Shown here one piece after another: positions 44,220 to 52,420 of a DNA stretch of 64,000 nt. A program made the translations under genes and the position numbers. The DNA is from Bacillota bacterium (GTDB lineage Bacteria > Bacillota > Clostridia > Acetivibrionales > DSM-1351): positions 13,266-77,265 of the forward strand of contig JAEWSZ010000061.1 of assembly GCA_023397905.1 (NCBI GenBank). The letters run 5' to 3'. A model generated the notes under the pieces. That model was given only the letters and a program-made list of their open reading frames with translations, had not been told where the DNA came from and searched no databases. Position 1 is the stretch's first letter. Each line of letters opens with the position of its first letter.

Positions 44220-44805
44220 TTTCCCGCCTTCCTCTCTTTGCGATAATTAAAGATACAGCTACGGTTAACATAGCAAATGAAATACTCAAAAATATTATTT
44301 TGTCATTTGTAAAATTAATAACTATAACCAGGCTAAAAAGTACAAATACATTTAAAATTCTTGTCTTTTTTCTAAACGTTATAAATTCTTCTTTAGAGAA
44401 TGGTTTATTGACGTTATCAACCGGCGCCAGCCAGATGATAACCCATGACGCCATAATAGCCAGGGTGATTGTAACTATCTGCAGCAGCGAAGCTTCCAGT
44501 CCGGATACCAGCTTTATAACAAAAGTACAGATAGCCAGCGTTGCAAAAAATGTAATTTGGCACTTCAAATGTGAGCTCGCATGATATCCGCCTGCAAAAG
44601 CCCTGAAAGCCATAAATGTAAAAATGTATAAAAGAACTATGCTTTCCAGTCCGAAAAGTGCGGAAACAGCAATAGAGACGATAGTCGGAAACACTGCTGA
44701 AATTATGTATTCCAACCCGTAAATACACATTTCTTTTTCTTTTTCACTGATAATTTTATTTTTAAGAAGTGTAGCTGTTACTTTCTTCGATATTTTAGTT
44801 ATCAT
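44194..44805 (-). CDS. agrB: AgrB-type peptide processing membrane protease
   Basis: A 203-residue polytopic membrane protein. The catalytic pair is visible as His75 and Cys82 in AGGYHASSHLKC, with the same spacing of seven as the staphylococcal AgrB His/Cys dyad. Hydrophobic segments cover most of residues 30-190, and the C-terminus is basic (AKRGRRENEK). AgrB cleaves the C-terminal tail of AgrD and forms the thiolactone at the inner membrane. It stands 104 bases after agrC. That gap contains a likely AgrA-controlled promoter, so agrBD and the biosynthetic genes may form a separate inducible transcript. Confidence 0.95.
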   Translation of the reverse strand: MITKISKKVTATLLKNKIISEKEKEMCIYGLEYIISAVFPTIVSIAVSALFGLESIVLLYIFTFMAFRAFAGGYHASSHLKCQITFFATLAICTFVIKLVSGLEASLLQIVTITLAIMASWVIIWLAPVDNVNKPFSKEEFITFRKKTRILNVFVLFSLVIVINFTNDKIIFLSISFAMLTVAVSLIIAKRGRRENEKIIMVD

Positions 44806-44836
44806 TTTTTCCTCACAAATAACTTTTGTTAGGAAA

Positions 44837-44893
44837 AATATAACATGTAGCTTTTTATAAATAAATAATTTTTACATCAATGGTAATTTTTGT
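44837..44893 (-). promoter_or_regulatory. Candidate AgrA-controlled promoter in front of agrBD and the biosynthetic genes
   Basis: On the minus strand an extended -10 (TGTTATATT, at 44837-44845) has only a poor -35 (TTTATT, 44860-44865) at 17 bp. Immediately upstream lie two direct repeats, ACAAAAATTA (44884-44893) and GTAAAAATTA (44866-44875), whose starts are 18 bases apart. Weak -35 plus abutting direct repeats is the layout of LytTR-activated promoters. Binding by the AgrA-like protein is inference. The 10-bp repeats do not closely match the staphylococcal AgrA box. Confidence 0.55.
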
Positions 44894-44909
44894 GTAATGA
44901 GTGGTGACA

Positions 44910-46220
44910 TCAGCAGGCTTTTATGGCAATATTTAAATAAAAAAGATTATTGTCAGTAAATATATTGATATTGCCTTCGTATTTTTCAATTATATGTTTT
45001 ATGTTTTTTAATCCAAAACCATGATTTTCGGTGTCGTACTTTTTTGTTGAAATGACATTATCCTTAATATTTATATCGCCTTGAAATGGATTTACAACCG
45101 ATATGAATATCTGATTATCTTTATCCAATATTTTTAGTTTAATCTCTTTTTTAACAGCATTATCGTCAATCCTCAGACATTCGTCAAGTGCATTGTCCAA
45201 TGCATTTCCGAGTATTATGCATATATCGATGGGATCAATATTTAAATCTTCCGCAATCGTTATTTCATGAGTCAGCAAAAATTCATATCTGAGGGCTATT
45301 TTTAATTTTTCACTTATTATACTGTCTATTACCAGATTACCTGTATTTATCAAAGTTCCCTTGCTTCTTACTTCGTTCGTCAGATCCTGCAAATATTTTT
45401 CCATTTCTTCAAATTCATTTAAATCCAGAAAAGTTTTCAAAACTATCAGATGATTATTCATATCATGCCAGATGCTTCTGATGGATTTGTTATTGTCCAG
45501 CATGCGTTTATATTGATCTTGCTGGATTTTCAACTGTTGCTCCGAGATAATTCTTATCTTGTCCAATTCCGTTATTTTAATAATTTCATCAAATATTATA
45601 AATATTGATATGTTGATAAAAATTAGCACCAACAATGTAAAAAATATTGGCATCAATTTGCTGGAAGAAAAATTATAATCCTTTATGGCATTAATATCTG
45701 CGGAAATAAAGCTTGCTATTGGTACAAAGATTAATATCAGCCAATATTTAAGCGCGATGTTTTCACTCTTTGATTTCTTAAATCTCAATATAGCCTGAAA
45801 AATCAGAATCAGCAATATTTTTGATGTCACTGCCGCCGTTAAATACAGTAAAGGAATATTGACAACATTTTCAAAGGAAATTCCCGAAAATATTGCTATT
45901 GAAAAACCGGATATTGCTTCTGTAATTCCCCCGAAAACAACCACGATAAAACCATAAAAAATTCTAAGGAGAATATTTCCTCTAAACAGAATCAACGCTA
46001 TTGACAAGTGAAAAACCAGGGAGACCAACATGAAATACAAGGATTCCGATATAAAAAAACCGCAGACTACGGCATAGATTAAAGACATGGAAGCGCATAA
46101 AATAATCCAGAACTTCTCAAATGCTTTTTCCATAATGCCCGATAAGAATTTTATACTAATAATGCAATCAACAATTGATATAATAAAAACAAAAATACAA
46201 TTCAATATTTTTATGCTCAT
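44910..46220 (-). CDS. agrC: AgrC-like sensor histidine kinase
   Basis: A 436-residue kinase of the HPK10/AgrC type. Six or seven hydrophobic segments fill residues 1-210, followed by a coiled linker (KIRIISEQQLKIQQDQYKRM). The phospho-accepting His252 lies in IWHDMNNHL. The N-box is ILGNALDNALDEC (about 337-349) and the G-box is NHGFGLKNI. The GHKL ATPase domain lacks the classical HisKA sequence, as usual in this family. It should bind the AgrD-derived thiolactone outside the cell and phosphorylate the response regulator encoded 3 bases upstream. The cognate peptide gene is only about 700 bases downstream. Confidence 0.93.
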   Translation of the reverse strand: MSIKILNCIFVFIISIVDCIISIKFLSGIMEKAFEKFWIILCASMSLIYAVVCGFFISESLYFMLVSLVFHLSIALILFRGNILLRIFYGFIVVVFGGITEAISGFSIAIFSGISFENVVNIPLLYLTAAVTSKILLILIFQAILRFKKSKSENIALKYWLILIFVPIASFISADINAIKDYNFSSSKLMPIFFTLLVLIFINISIFIIFDEIIKITELDKIRIISEQQLKIQQDQYKRMLDNNKSIRSIWHDMNNHLIVLKTFLDLNEFEEMEKYLQDLTNEVRSKGTLINTGNLVIDSIISEKLKIALRYEFLLTHEITIAEDLNIDPIDICIILGNALDNALDECLRIDDNAVKKEIKLKILDKDNQIFISVVNPFQGDINIKDNVISTKKYDTENHGFGLKNIKHIIEKYEGNINIFTDNNLFYLNIAIKAC

Positions 46221-46223
46221 AAT

Positions 46224-46922
46224 TTACCCCAAAACATAGTTAGAATATTTTGAATAAAATAGCCTATGTTTCTTTCTGCTTAGTGGTACTTTAATATTTT
46301 TACTTAACAAAACATTCTGCTTTTCCACGGCTTTTACATGTGCCAGATTAACCATGTAACATCTATGTGATTGGGCAAAATTGAACTTTTCCAGCCTTTC
46401 CAATTCATTTGAAAAGGACGAATAGGTTTTATACATTGATTCTTTAGTATAAAAGAAAACTTCTCTGCCGTAACTTTCAATATACAAAATTGATGATACA
46501 TCTATTGAAACCACTTTTGTTCCGCTATTAATGGTAATCATCTTATTTTGCAGCTCCAGATTATTTACGGCCTTTTTGAATACTTCCATGAACTGGTCGG
46601 AAGTTATGGGCTTTAAAAGGTAATGCAACGCGGATACCTTGTAACCGTCGATAGCATAATCCGGATGACTTGTAATAAATATAATGCTTGCTTTTTTGTC
46701 GTATTTCCGAATAACTTCTGCCACTTCAATCCCATTCATATTTTCCATTTGAATATCAAGAAAAAAAATATTGTAATAGTTTTCATCCTTTACAGATTCT
46801 ATTAATCTCTCTCCGGAATCAAATGTGGCAATATCCAGCTTGTAATTACCTTTTAAGCCATTTAAATGTGATAATAATATATTTTGAAATTCTATCTGAT
46901 CATCACATACTGCTATTCTCAT
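46224..46922 (-). CDS. agrA: AgrA-like LytTR response regulator
   Basis: A 232-residue response regulator. The receiver domain (1-120) has acidic residues Asp7 and Asp8, phospho-acceptor Asp56 (FFLDIQM) and Lys104 (YLLKP). A LytTR DNA-binding domain follows at about 130-232 (IESYGREVFFYTKES, FNFAQSHRCYMVNLAHVKAV). LytTR regulators bind pairs of short direct repeats. It is first in the block, with a good sigma-A promoter at 46952-46980 and a GGGGGC ribosome site. It is the natural activator of the agrB-front promoter and hence of the whole lipopeptide operon. Confidence 0.93.
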   Translation of the reverse strand: MRIAVCDDQIEFQNILLSHLNGLKGNYKLDIATFDSGERLIESVKDENYYNIFFLDIQMENMNGIEVAEVIRKYDKKASIIFITSHPDYAIDGYKVSALHYLLKPITSDQFMEVFKKAVNNLELQNKMITINSGTKVVSIDVSSILYIESYGREVFFYTKESMYKTYSSFSNELERLEKFNFAQSHRCYMVNLAHVKAVEKQNVLLSKNIKVPLSRKKHRLFYSKYSNYVLG

Positions 46923-46951
46923 TTCTGCCCCCTGTATAATTTCGTATTACT

Positions 46952-46980
46952 ATTTTATAATTAATTTCTATAAATTTCAA
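46952..46980 (-). promoter_or_regulatory. Sigma-A promoter for agrA-agrC
   Basis: TTGAAA, a 17-bp spacer and TAAAAT end 30 bases before the agrA ATG. A short direct repeat (ATGTAA twice) lies just upstream. The rest of the 346-base gap to the glucanase gene holds only that gene's terminator. Confidence 0.65.
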
Positions 46981-47220
46981 TTTTATCCTGCCTTTGGTAC
47001 TTACATTTTACATTTTTTTAACCAGAAAATAATACATTGATTATACGTCCTGATGGTCATTCTGATATGGGATTAATTCTCTGCCGAAAATAAATAATGC
47101 ACCATGTAAAAAATCAGTGCTTAAAAAAGCCCGCGGCAATGCCTGGCTTAATATGTACAGGGTGAATAAGGAAGCAGACATAAAATATTAAAACAATAGG
47201 CTGGAAGGTAAATAGACCAT

Positions 47221-47252
47221 TTTTATTTTAAAGGGGCCGCTGAGCAGCCCCT
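47221..47252 (-). terminator. Terminator of the glucanase gene
   Basis: A GC-rich stem (GGGGCTGC with GCGGCCCC, one mismatch) around a 3-base loop at 47233-47251 is followed on the minus strand by TTTAAAATAAAA, 17 bases after the stop. Confidence 0.75.
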
Positions 47253-47268
47253 GTTAATTATTTAATCG

Positions 47269-50200
47269 TTACCAGTTATTGCCGTTACCGATTTTTGTGA
47301 TTGTAAAGTTCGGGCATCCTGATTGTCCGTAGATTGGCATAATGCCCGGGTTATTGATCTTAACATTTGTAAAGCTTGCTCCGCCTACAACCGGACCTTG
47401 CCCGGATTCAGCCAAAACTACAAGCTTGATGCCATAACGGGTAGGATTATTTATATTGATATTTTCCAGGCGGACATTCTGCATTGACAATGCTTCAGGG
47501 TACTTGGTCTGGAACATTATACCGTAGTAAACCGGGTTGTTAATATCAACATTCTTCACAAGAATATTCCTGAAGGGTCTGTCACCGCAGAATAACCAAA
47601 TCGCTCCGAAATTCTGATAGCCGTTGATCTTGTCGTCTGCGCCATTGCTTGTATAGAAATCTCCTCCGCATCTGTCCAGTGTTATTCCGTCAAAGACGCA
47701 GTCAGTATCCCCAAAGCCAAGTGTGTTGTATCCAAAGCTCAAGCTGCTGATAGTTATTCCCGGATAGTTTAAGGTGTCGGCACCGTAGAGATTCTGATAG
47801 AGATTGTTTGATCCGCCATATACGGCGAAGCATGCCGCGCGGCGTACACAAACTGCGGTGAGGTTCGTGAACTGGTTGCCTACATTGTAGGAGCCGCCGG
47901 CATCAATGGCACTGAACAATGCAAAGGAATCGTCACCGCATGCCCTCGCATAACAGTTTGTGATTGTATTATAGGAGGAGCCGTTTGTCATATTGATACC
48001 ATCCGCAAAGGTGTTCTTAATGCGGCAATTTTTAAACGTATTGTATGAAGAGTTGACTCCCCAGTACATGCAAACGAAGTGCTCAATCCATATATTATCA
48101 ATCGTTACATTCTGCATGCCATTGCCGTCAATGAATTTACCGGGTCCGTCCTGCCGGTAAATATAGTTGCCCCAAGCCGACAGGTCTTTGATGGTTGATC
48201 CGTTGGCAGAAGAACTGATAGCAAAGCCGACGTCAGTATTGGATTGGCCCTGAGGAGCTGTGAGTTTAGTCCACCATGGGCCGGCACCGATTATCTGCGT
48301 TGCTCTTCCGTAAACGGTGATCTTATTGTTAATTGTCCAAGTGCCTGCGGGAATAAATATACCTAACTTGGTTGAATCCTGTCTGAAATCTGTGAGTGCC
48401 TGCTCGATAGATTTCGTTGCAGAAACCTCTATATATTTTGTCGGATCCGGATTTGTAGCTGCAGGAGCTACATTTTCAGTTTCCAGCAAGTCTATATATA
48501 TCCATGAGACGTCACCGGAATCTTTCTGAATTCTTATTTTGGTTCCGGCCGGATATACCTGATCGAGCATCAACTGGGAATCCTCATAGAGCCAGTAAGC
48601 AGTTGAGCCTGAGTTATCATACCCCAGCCTGTCAAGAGTAGTTGGTGTTGCATATACATAAGAGAACTTTGAGGTGACGGTAAAGTTACCTTTGTCAACT
48701 CCATTGGCATATACGCTGATGGTTCCCGTAGTATTTTCAGCAACGGCATTGCGAAGTACAAAGGCGTTTGCAGGAGCAGTAAGTGTGAATTCTACATACT
48801 CTCCGTTGGCATCAAGATAAACTGATGAACGCCCTGAAGCTTCACCTGCAAAGTCGGCAAGCTTATAGTTGGGCTCCAGCCTGGTTCCGTTTGTGGAAAC
48901 AGCTGAAGACTCAGCTTCAATCACGGTAAATGGCATATTGGCACCACGGCCTGAGTATAAACTTGTTGTGCTTACATTATTCGCTTGTTTAATAGGTACT
49001 TCGTTAGTATCAGTTGCGATGGTGCAGGTCAGACTATAGCTGCCATTTACCGCTGTCCATGTTCCCATGGTGACATTGGTAGAATCACCTACGCCCAAAC
49101 TGCCTGTATATGAGCCATTATACGTCTGAACAGTAGCTCCCGAGGAATTTTTGAGCACTAAGGTTATACCATGAGCTCCACCGCCTGAGGCAATATTACC
49201 CTGGTTTTTCAGGTTTACTGTAAACGTGACTGTATTTCCGCCGCTGGGATTACCTGGTGTCCAGGATACATTTCCTATCAAATCGGAGCTTGGAACCTGG
49301 TTTACGACCAATGAACCCGTGGCTGTGTAGTTGTTGTTTGAATTATCAAGCTCAACCAGCGTATCAGCTTCATCAGCCTTTGCTGTTACGGTATATGAAC
49401 CGGCATCTTGTCCGCTGAGGGTCACTGAAACATTGCTTGTTGCACCAATTGGTATAACCGGGGTATTTGCAGTCCCTACCAGAGTATTGCCCAGGTAGAA
49501 CCTGACATTGGATGCGGCTGCATCGGCCGTTCCGTTATTTTTAACGTTGGCAGTCAATGTAATGTTATCTGTTTCAATTGGAGAAGTCGGTGACCAGGTT
49601 ATTCCTGTTATAGTCAGATCAGGATTCGGCGCCTGAGTTCCATATACTTCAAACTCAGCAATTTGCCCGGCCGGTGCACCTGAATTTGTTGTAATCCTAA
49701 GTTGAAGCTCACTCACAGTGGCTGTCAGAGGAATAGTTACTGTATTACCTGTGGACGGGTTAAAGGTATATACTGCGGCACTGACCAAATTGGTGAAAGT
49801 TGATGAGTTCTGGTCATGCCCGAGAACCTGAATGGTCTGGGTACGTGTTGACCAGGCTGCATCAGGATTTAGTTTCAGTACCACTTGAGAAGTGTTGATA
49901 TTGGCACCAAAATTGACGGTCAGGGTATTTGGATATGATCCGGAATTTCCCTCCCAGTAAGTAGCTGCCAAACCGTCATTGGCATTTGTTGCAACAAATG
50001 TGAAAACTGAGGATGATGCGGTAATAGGCTTTCCTTTAGATTGATTTGTGCCGGCGCTGCCAATGGTCAGAACCTTACTGAGGGAGTTATTGCTTTCATC
50101 CGATTCTGTAGTTGCATTTGTGGTATCGGCAGATACAGTTATTGTATGTGTTCCATTTGCAGCTGCCCAGGTCCGGTCGGCTGTGATTGTTGAAGTTGCT

Positions 50201-51618
50201 CCGGCTGCTATTGGAGTATTATTGGTTACAGTTGATACCAGTGAACCATCAACTGTGAAGGTCACAGTTCCGGCTGCTCCTGCTGCAGTACCCTGATTTT
50301 TTACTGCTGCACTGAAGGTCACTGCATTTCCGGCAGCGGGGCTGGCCGGGGTGTAAGTGATATCAGTGACAATAAGGTCTGGAGTTCCGGATGGATTTAT
50401 GGTCAGATTTTCGGAGTAGCTGTTATTGGATTCATTTGATTCTGCGGTTGCATTCGCGGTGTCTACAGCAGCCGATAACGTATGGGTTCCGCTTGTTGCT
50501 GTCCAGCTTCCTATTCCTGTAACTGTCAGTGTGGCACCGGCTGCTATGGAAGAAGTATCGGTAACAGTTGCAGCCTGTGTGCCGTCAACCTGGAACGTAA
50601 CAGTTCCGGCTGCTCCTGCTGCAGTGCCCTGATTCTTTACAACTGCACTGAAGGTCACTGTATTCCCCACAGCCGGACTGGTTGGCGAGTAAGTGATATC
50701 AGTTATAATAAGATCCGGTAGACTCACAGATCCCGGTGTTAATGTCTTTGAGTACTGGTTATTGCTTTCATTGGACTCAGCAACTCTGTTGACATCATCA
50801 ACCCAGGCGGTTATTGTATGGGTACCTGAGGTTGCTGTCCAGGCAGCGCCTGAAGGTCCGCCATTGGCAGTTACGGTAATTGAATCCCCTGCAGCTATTG
50901 AACTGGTATTATTATCAGACCAGCATACCTGCGTGCCGTCAACCATAAAGCTGACCCCGTTAATAACTCCTGCCGGAGTAGCGCCGGTTCCCTGATTTTT
51001 GATTGTAGCACTGAAAGTAACTGCAGACCCTACATTTGGATTTGCAGGTGACCAGGAAATATCGGTCACTACATAATCTGGAGTACCCGTTGTTGCAGTT
51101 CCATATACCTCAAACTCTGCAACCTGCCCACCTGTTGCACCGCTGTTTCCAGTAAAGTTAATGCGTACATATCTGGCACTGGTTTCAGTAAACGTTATAG
51201 TCACCGTATTTGCGCCGGATGGATTAAATGTATAAGTATTCGAAGCAACGTTGGTTGTGTAATTTGTATTATCTGTGCCTGTAAGTACAGATAAAGTCTG
51301 TGTTCTTGTGGACCATGCGGTATCAGGGTTGAGTTTTAATACTACCTTATAAACAGATTGAGCACTCCCCAGATCTATGGTGAGAGTGTTTGGGTATTGA
51401 TTGGCGGCTCCTTCCCAATATGTATTAACATTTCCATCATTTGCGTTGGTTGCTACATAGTTCTGAGTATAATTATTAGCTGTAATTGCCTTTCCCTGCG
51501 CTAAGTTAACTGTATCTGCCGCGTAGGCGTTCTGGCTTGGAAGGAATACAAAAATCTGAGTAAACAGGAGTGCTAATATTAGCATTAGATGTGTACATTT
51601 TCTAAATCCTTTTGTCAT
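47269..51618 (-). CDS. Secreted multidomain GH87-type alpha-1,3-glucanase (mutanase)
   Basis: A 1449-residue exported enzyme. ATG 51618 has GGAGG 8 bases upstream. A signal peptide ends near NAYA (residue 34). Then come a discoidin (F5/8C) carbohydrate-binding domain (about 35-172), three CARDB beta-sandwich repeats (about 178-520), a second discoidin domain (525-665), two more CARDB domains (667-895), a CBM6/35-like domain (900-1045) and a C-terminal right-handed beta-helix (1060-1449). In the helix, Asp1206 (FADGIN) and Asp1229-Asp1230 (CGDDSF) have the spacing 0/+23/+24 of the three catalytic Asp residues I recall for GH87 alpha-1,3-glucanase, which also carries discoidin and CBM6 modules. 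It should hydrolyse alpha-1,3-glucan, found in fungal walls and bacterial mutan. No dockerin is seen. Confidence 0.85.
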   Translation of the reverse strand: MTKGFRKCTHLMLILALLFTQIFVFLPSQNAYAADTVNLAQGKAITANNYTQNYVATNANDGNVNTYWEGAANQYPNTLTIDLGSAQSVYKVVLKLNPDTAWSTRTQTLSVLTGTDNTNYTTNVASNTYTFNPSGANTVTITFTETSARYVRINFTGNSGATGGQVAEFEVYGTATTGTPDYVVTDISWSPANPNVGSAVTFSATIKNQGTGATPAGVINGVSFMVDGTQVCWSDNNTSSIAAGDSITVTANGGPSGAAWTATSGTHTITAWVDDVNRVAESNESNNQYSKTLTPGSVSLPDLIITDITYSPTSPAVGNTVTFSAVVKNQGTAAGAAGTVTFQVDGTQAATVTDTSSIAAGATLTVTGIGSWTATSGTHTLSAAVDTANATAESNESNNSYSENLTINPSGTPDLIVTDITYTPASPAAGNAVTFSAAVKNQGTAAGAAGTVTFTVDGSLVSTVTNNTPIAAGATSTITADRTWAAANGTHTITVSADTTNATTESDESNNSLSKVLTIGSAGTNQSKGKPITASSSVFTFVATNANDGLAATYWEGNSGSYPNTLTVNFGANINTSQVVLKLNPDAAWSTRTQTIQVLGHDQNSSTFTNLVSAAVYTFNPSTGNTVTIPLTATVSELQLRITTNSGAPAGQIAEFEVYGTQAPNPDLTITGITWSPTSPIETDNITLTANVKNNGTADAAASNVRFYLGNTLVGTANTPVIPIGATSNVSVTLSGQDAGSYTVTAKADEADTLVELDNSNNNYTATGSLVVNQVPSSDLIGNVSWTPGNPSGGNTVTFTVNLKNQGNIASGGGAHGITLVLKNSSGATVQTYNGSYTGSLGVGDSTNVTMGTWTAVNGSYSLTCTIATDTNEVPIKQANNVSTTSLYSGRGANMPFTVIEAESSAVSTNGTRLEPNYKLADFAGEASGRSSVYLDANGEYVEFTLTAPANAFVLRNAVAENTTGTISVYANGVDKGNFTVTSKFSYVYATPTTLDRLGYDNSGSTAYWLYEDSQLMLDQVYPAGTKIRIQKDSGDVSWIYIDLLETENVAPAATNPDPTKYIEVSATKSIEQALTDFRQDSTKLGIFIPAGTWTINNKITVYGRATQIIGAGPWWTKLTAPQGQSNTDVGFAISSSANGSTIKDLSAWGNYIYRQDGPGKFIDGNGMQNVTIDNIWIEHFVCMYWGVNSSYNTFKNCRIKNTFADGINMTNGSSYNTITNCYARACGDDSFALFSAIDAGGSYNVGNQFTNLTAVCVRRAACFAVYGGSNNLYQNLYGADTLNYPGITISSLSFGYNTLGFGDTDCVFDGITLDRCGGDFYTSNGADDKINGYQNFGAIWLFCGDRPFRNILVKNVDINNPVYYGIMFQTKYPEALSMQNVRLENININNPTRYGIKLVVLAESGQGPVVGGASFTNVKINNPGIMPIYGQSGCPNFTITKIGNGNNW

Positions 51619-51762
51619 AAACTCATCCTCCATTTTTTACTAGTTGGTTTTTTAGATTACTTATTAATCCCTCTCGGGCCGCTTTAATAAAACAACGGAT
51701 ATCACCTCCTTAAATTCTTTGAATTTGAACTGTGAAGGAGGAGAACTCCCCCTCCCGGTTTC

Positions 51763-51855
51763 CTGCAATGTGCTTCGTTTGATATACCCCTGTTTTACAA
51801 CACCTTCCCATTCAAGAATTTTAATGATTTGTGCAGCACTTCTGTCAGGCAGCAA
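51763..51855 (-). pseudogene. Transposase remnant, middle segment
   Basis: On the minus strand the frame reads LLPDRSAAQIIKILEWEGV and then VKQGYIKRSTLQ. This is the region after the helix-turn-helix of Mu/IS-type integrase-like transposases (S-x-x-Q-I-I-K-I-L-E-W-E-G ... K-R-S-T-L). The frame then runs into unrelated sequence toward the glucanase gene. There is no catalytic DDE domain, so it is a fragment. Confidence 0.6.
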
Positions 51856-51887
51856 ACAGGCAGCTGCTGCTGCCACCATCGCTGACA

Positions 51888-52052
51888 GAAGGACCGGACA
51901 AAGCAAAAGAGGCGCAAATCAGGCAAGAAATATGCCGGCAAACCGGTATTTCAGGCCGAACAGTTCGGAGGTATCTGGAATCATACAGAAATGAAGGCTT
52001 TTCAGGTTTATTCCAAAGGCTTTCTTCCGTCCCGACCAAAAGATTCCTTTGA
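51888..52052 (+). pseudogene. Transposase remnant, N-terminal helix-turn-helix segment, inverted relative to its partner
   Basis: On the plus strand the frame reads DKAKEAQIRQEICRQTGISG and then RTVRRYLESYRNEGFSGL, a clear transposase helix-turn-helix, and stops at 52052. In intact elements this part directly precedes the segment now found on the opposite strand at 51763-51855. The pair therefore records decay with a local inversion. Confidence 0.6.
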
Positions 52053-52215
52053 AATCAAAATAGTATAGCTAATTTATATTTTTTTACATATATTCCAATA
52101 ATTTGAACAGCAGATATATATTATCATACTTTTATACAATAGTTATCAGTTTACAAGAACAAGTCATAATTTTATTATTTTGTGTCACAATTTTCTTATA
52201 AAAGAAAAACCTATT

Positions 52216-52254
52216 AAAAAAAGCAGGGTGAATTAATTTTCACCCTACTTTTTA
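52216..52254 (-). terminator. Probable terminator of nrdJ (bidirectional form)
   Basis: A stem formed by AGGGTGAA and TTCACCCT is flanked by A-rich and T-rich runs on both sides, about 170 bases after the nrdJ stop. Nothing else recognisable lies in 52053-52420. Confidence 0.6.
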
Positions 52255-52420
52255 AGGAAAACCGTGAATCTCTGAAAGTGCCTTAGTACATGCCTTCCAT
52301 AGATTATCTAACCACTTGGATCAAATTTAGTTATATTATTTCAAGTCAGATCCGATTTTGCGGACCGGTTTTTAGCAAAATGCTTTCATGGCCGGCTTAA
52401 TGGCGGCTAAATATAGAAAA

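Noticed and set aside
47269..51618. Cellulosomal enzyme
   Set aside because: No dockerin repeat is seen at either end. CARDB, discoidin and CBM6-like domains point to a free secreted enzyme.
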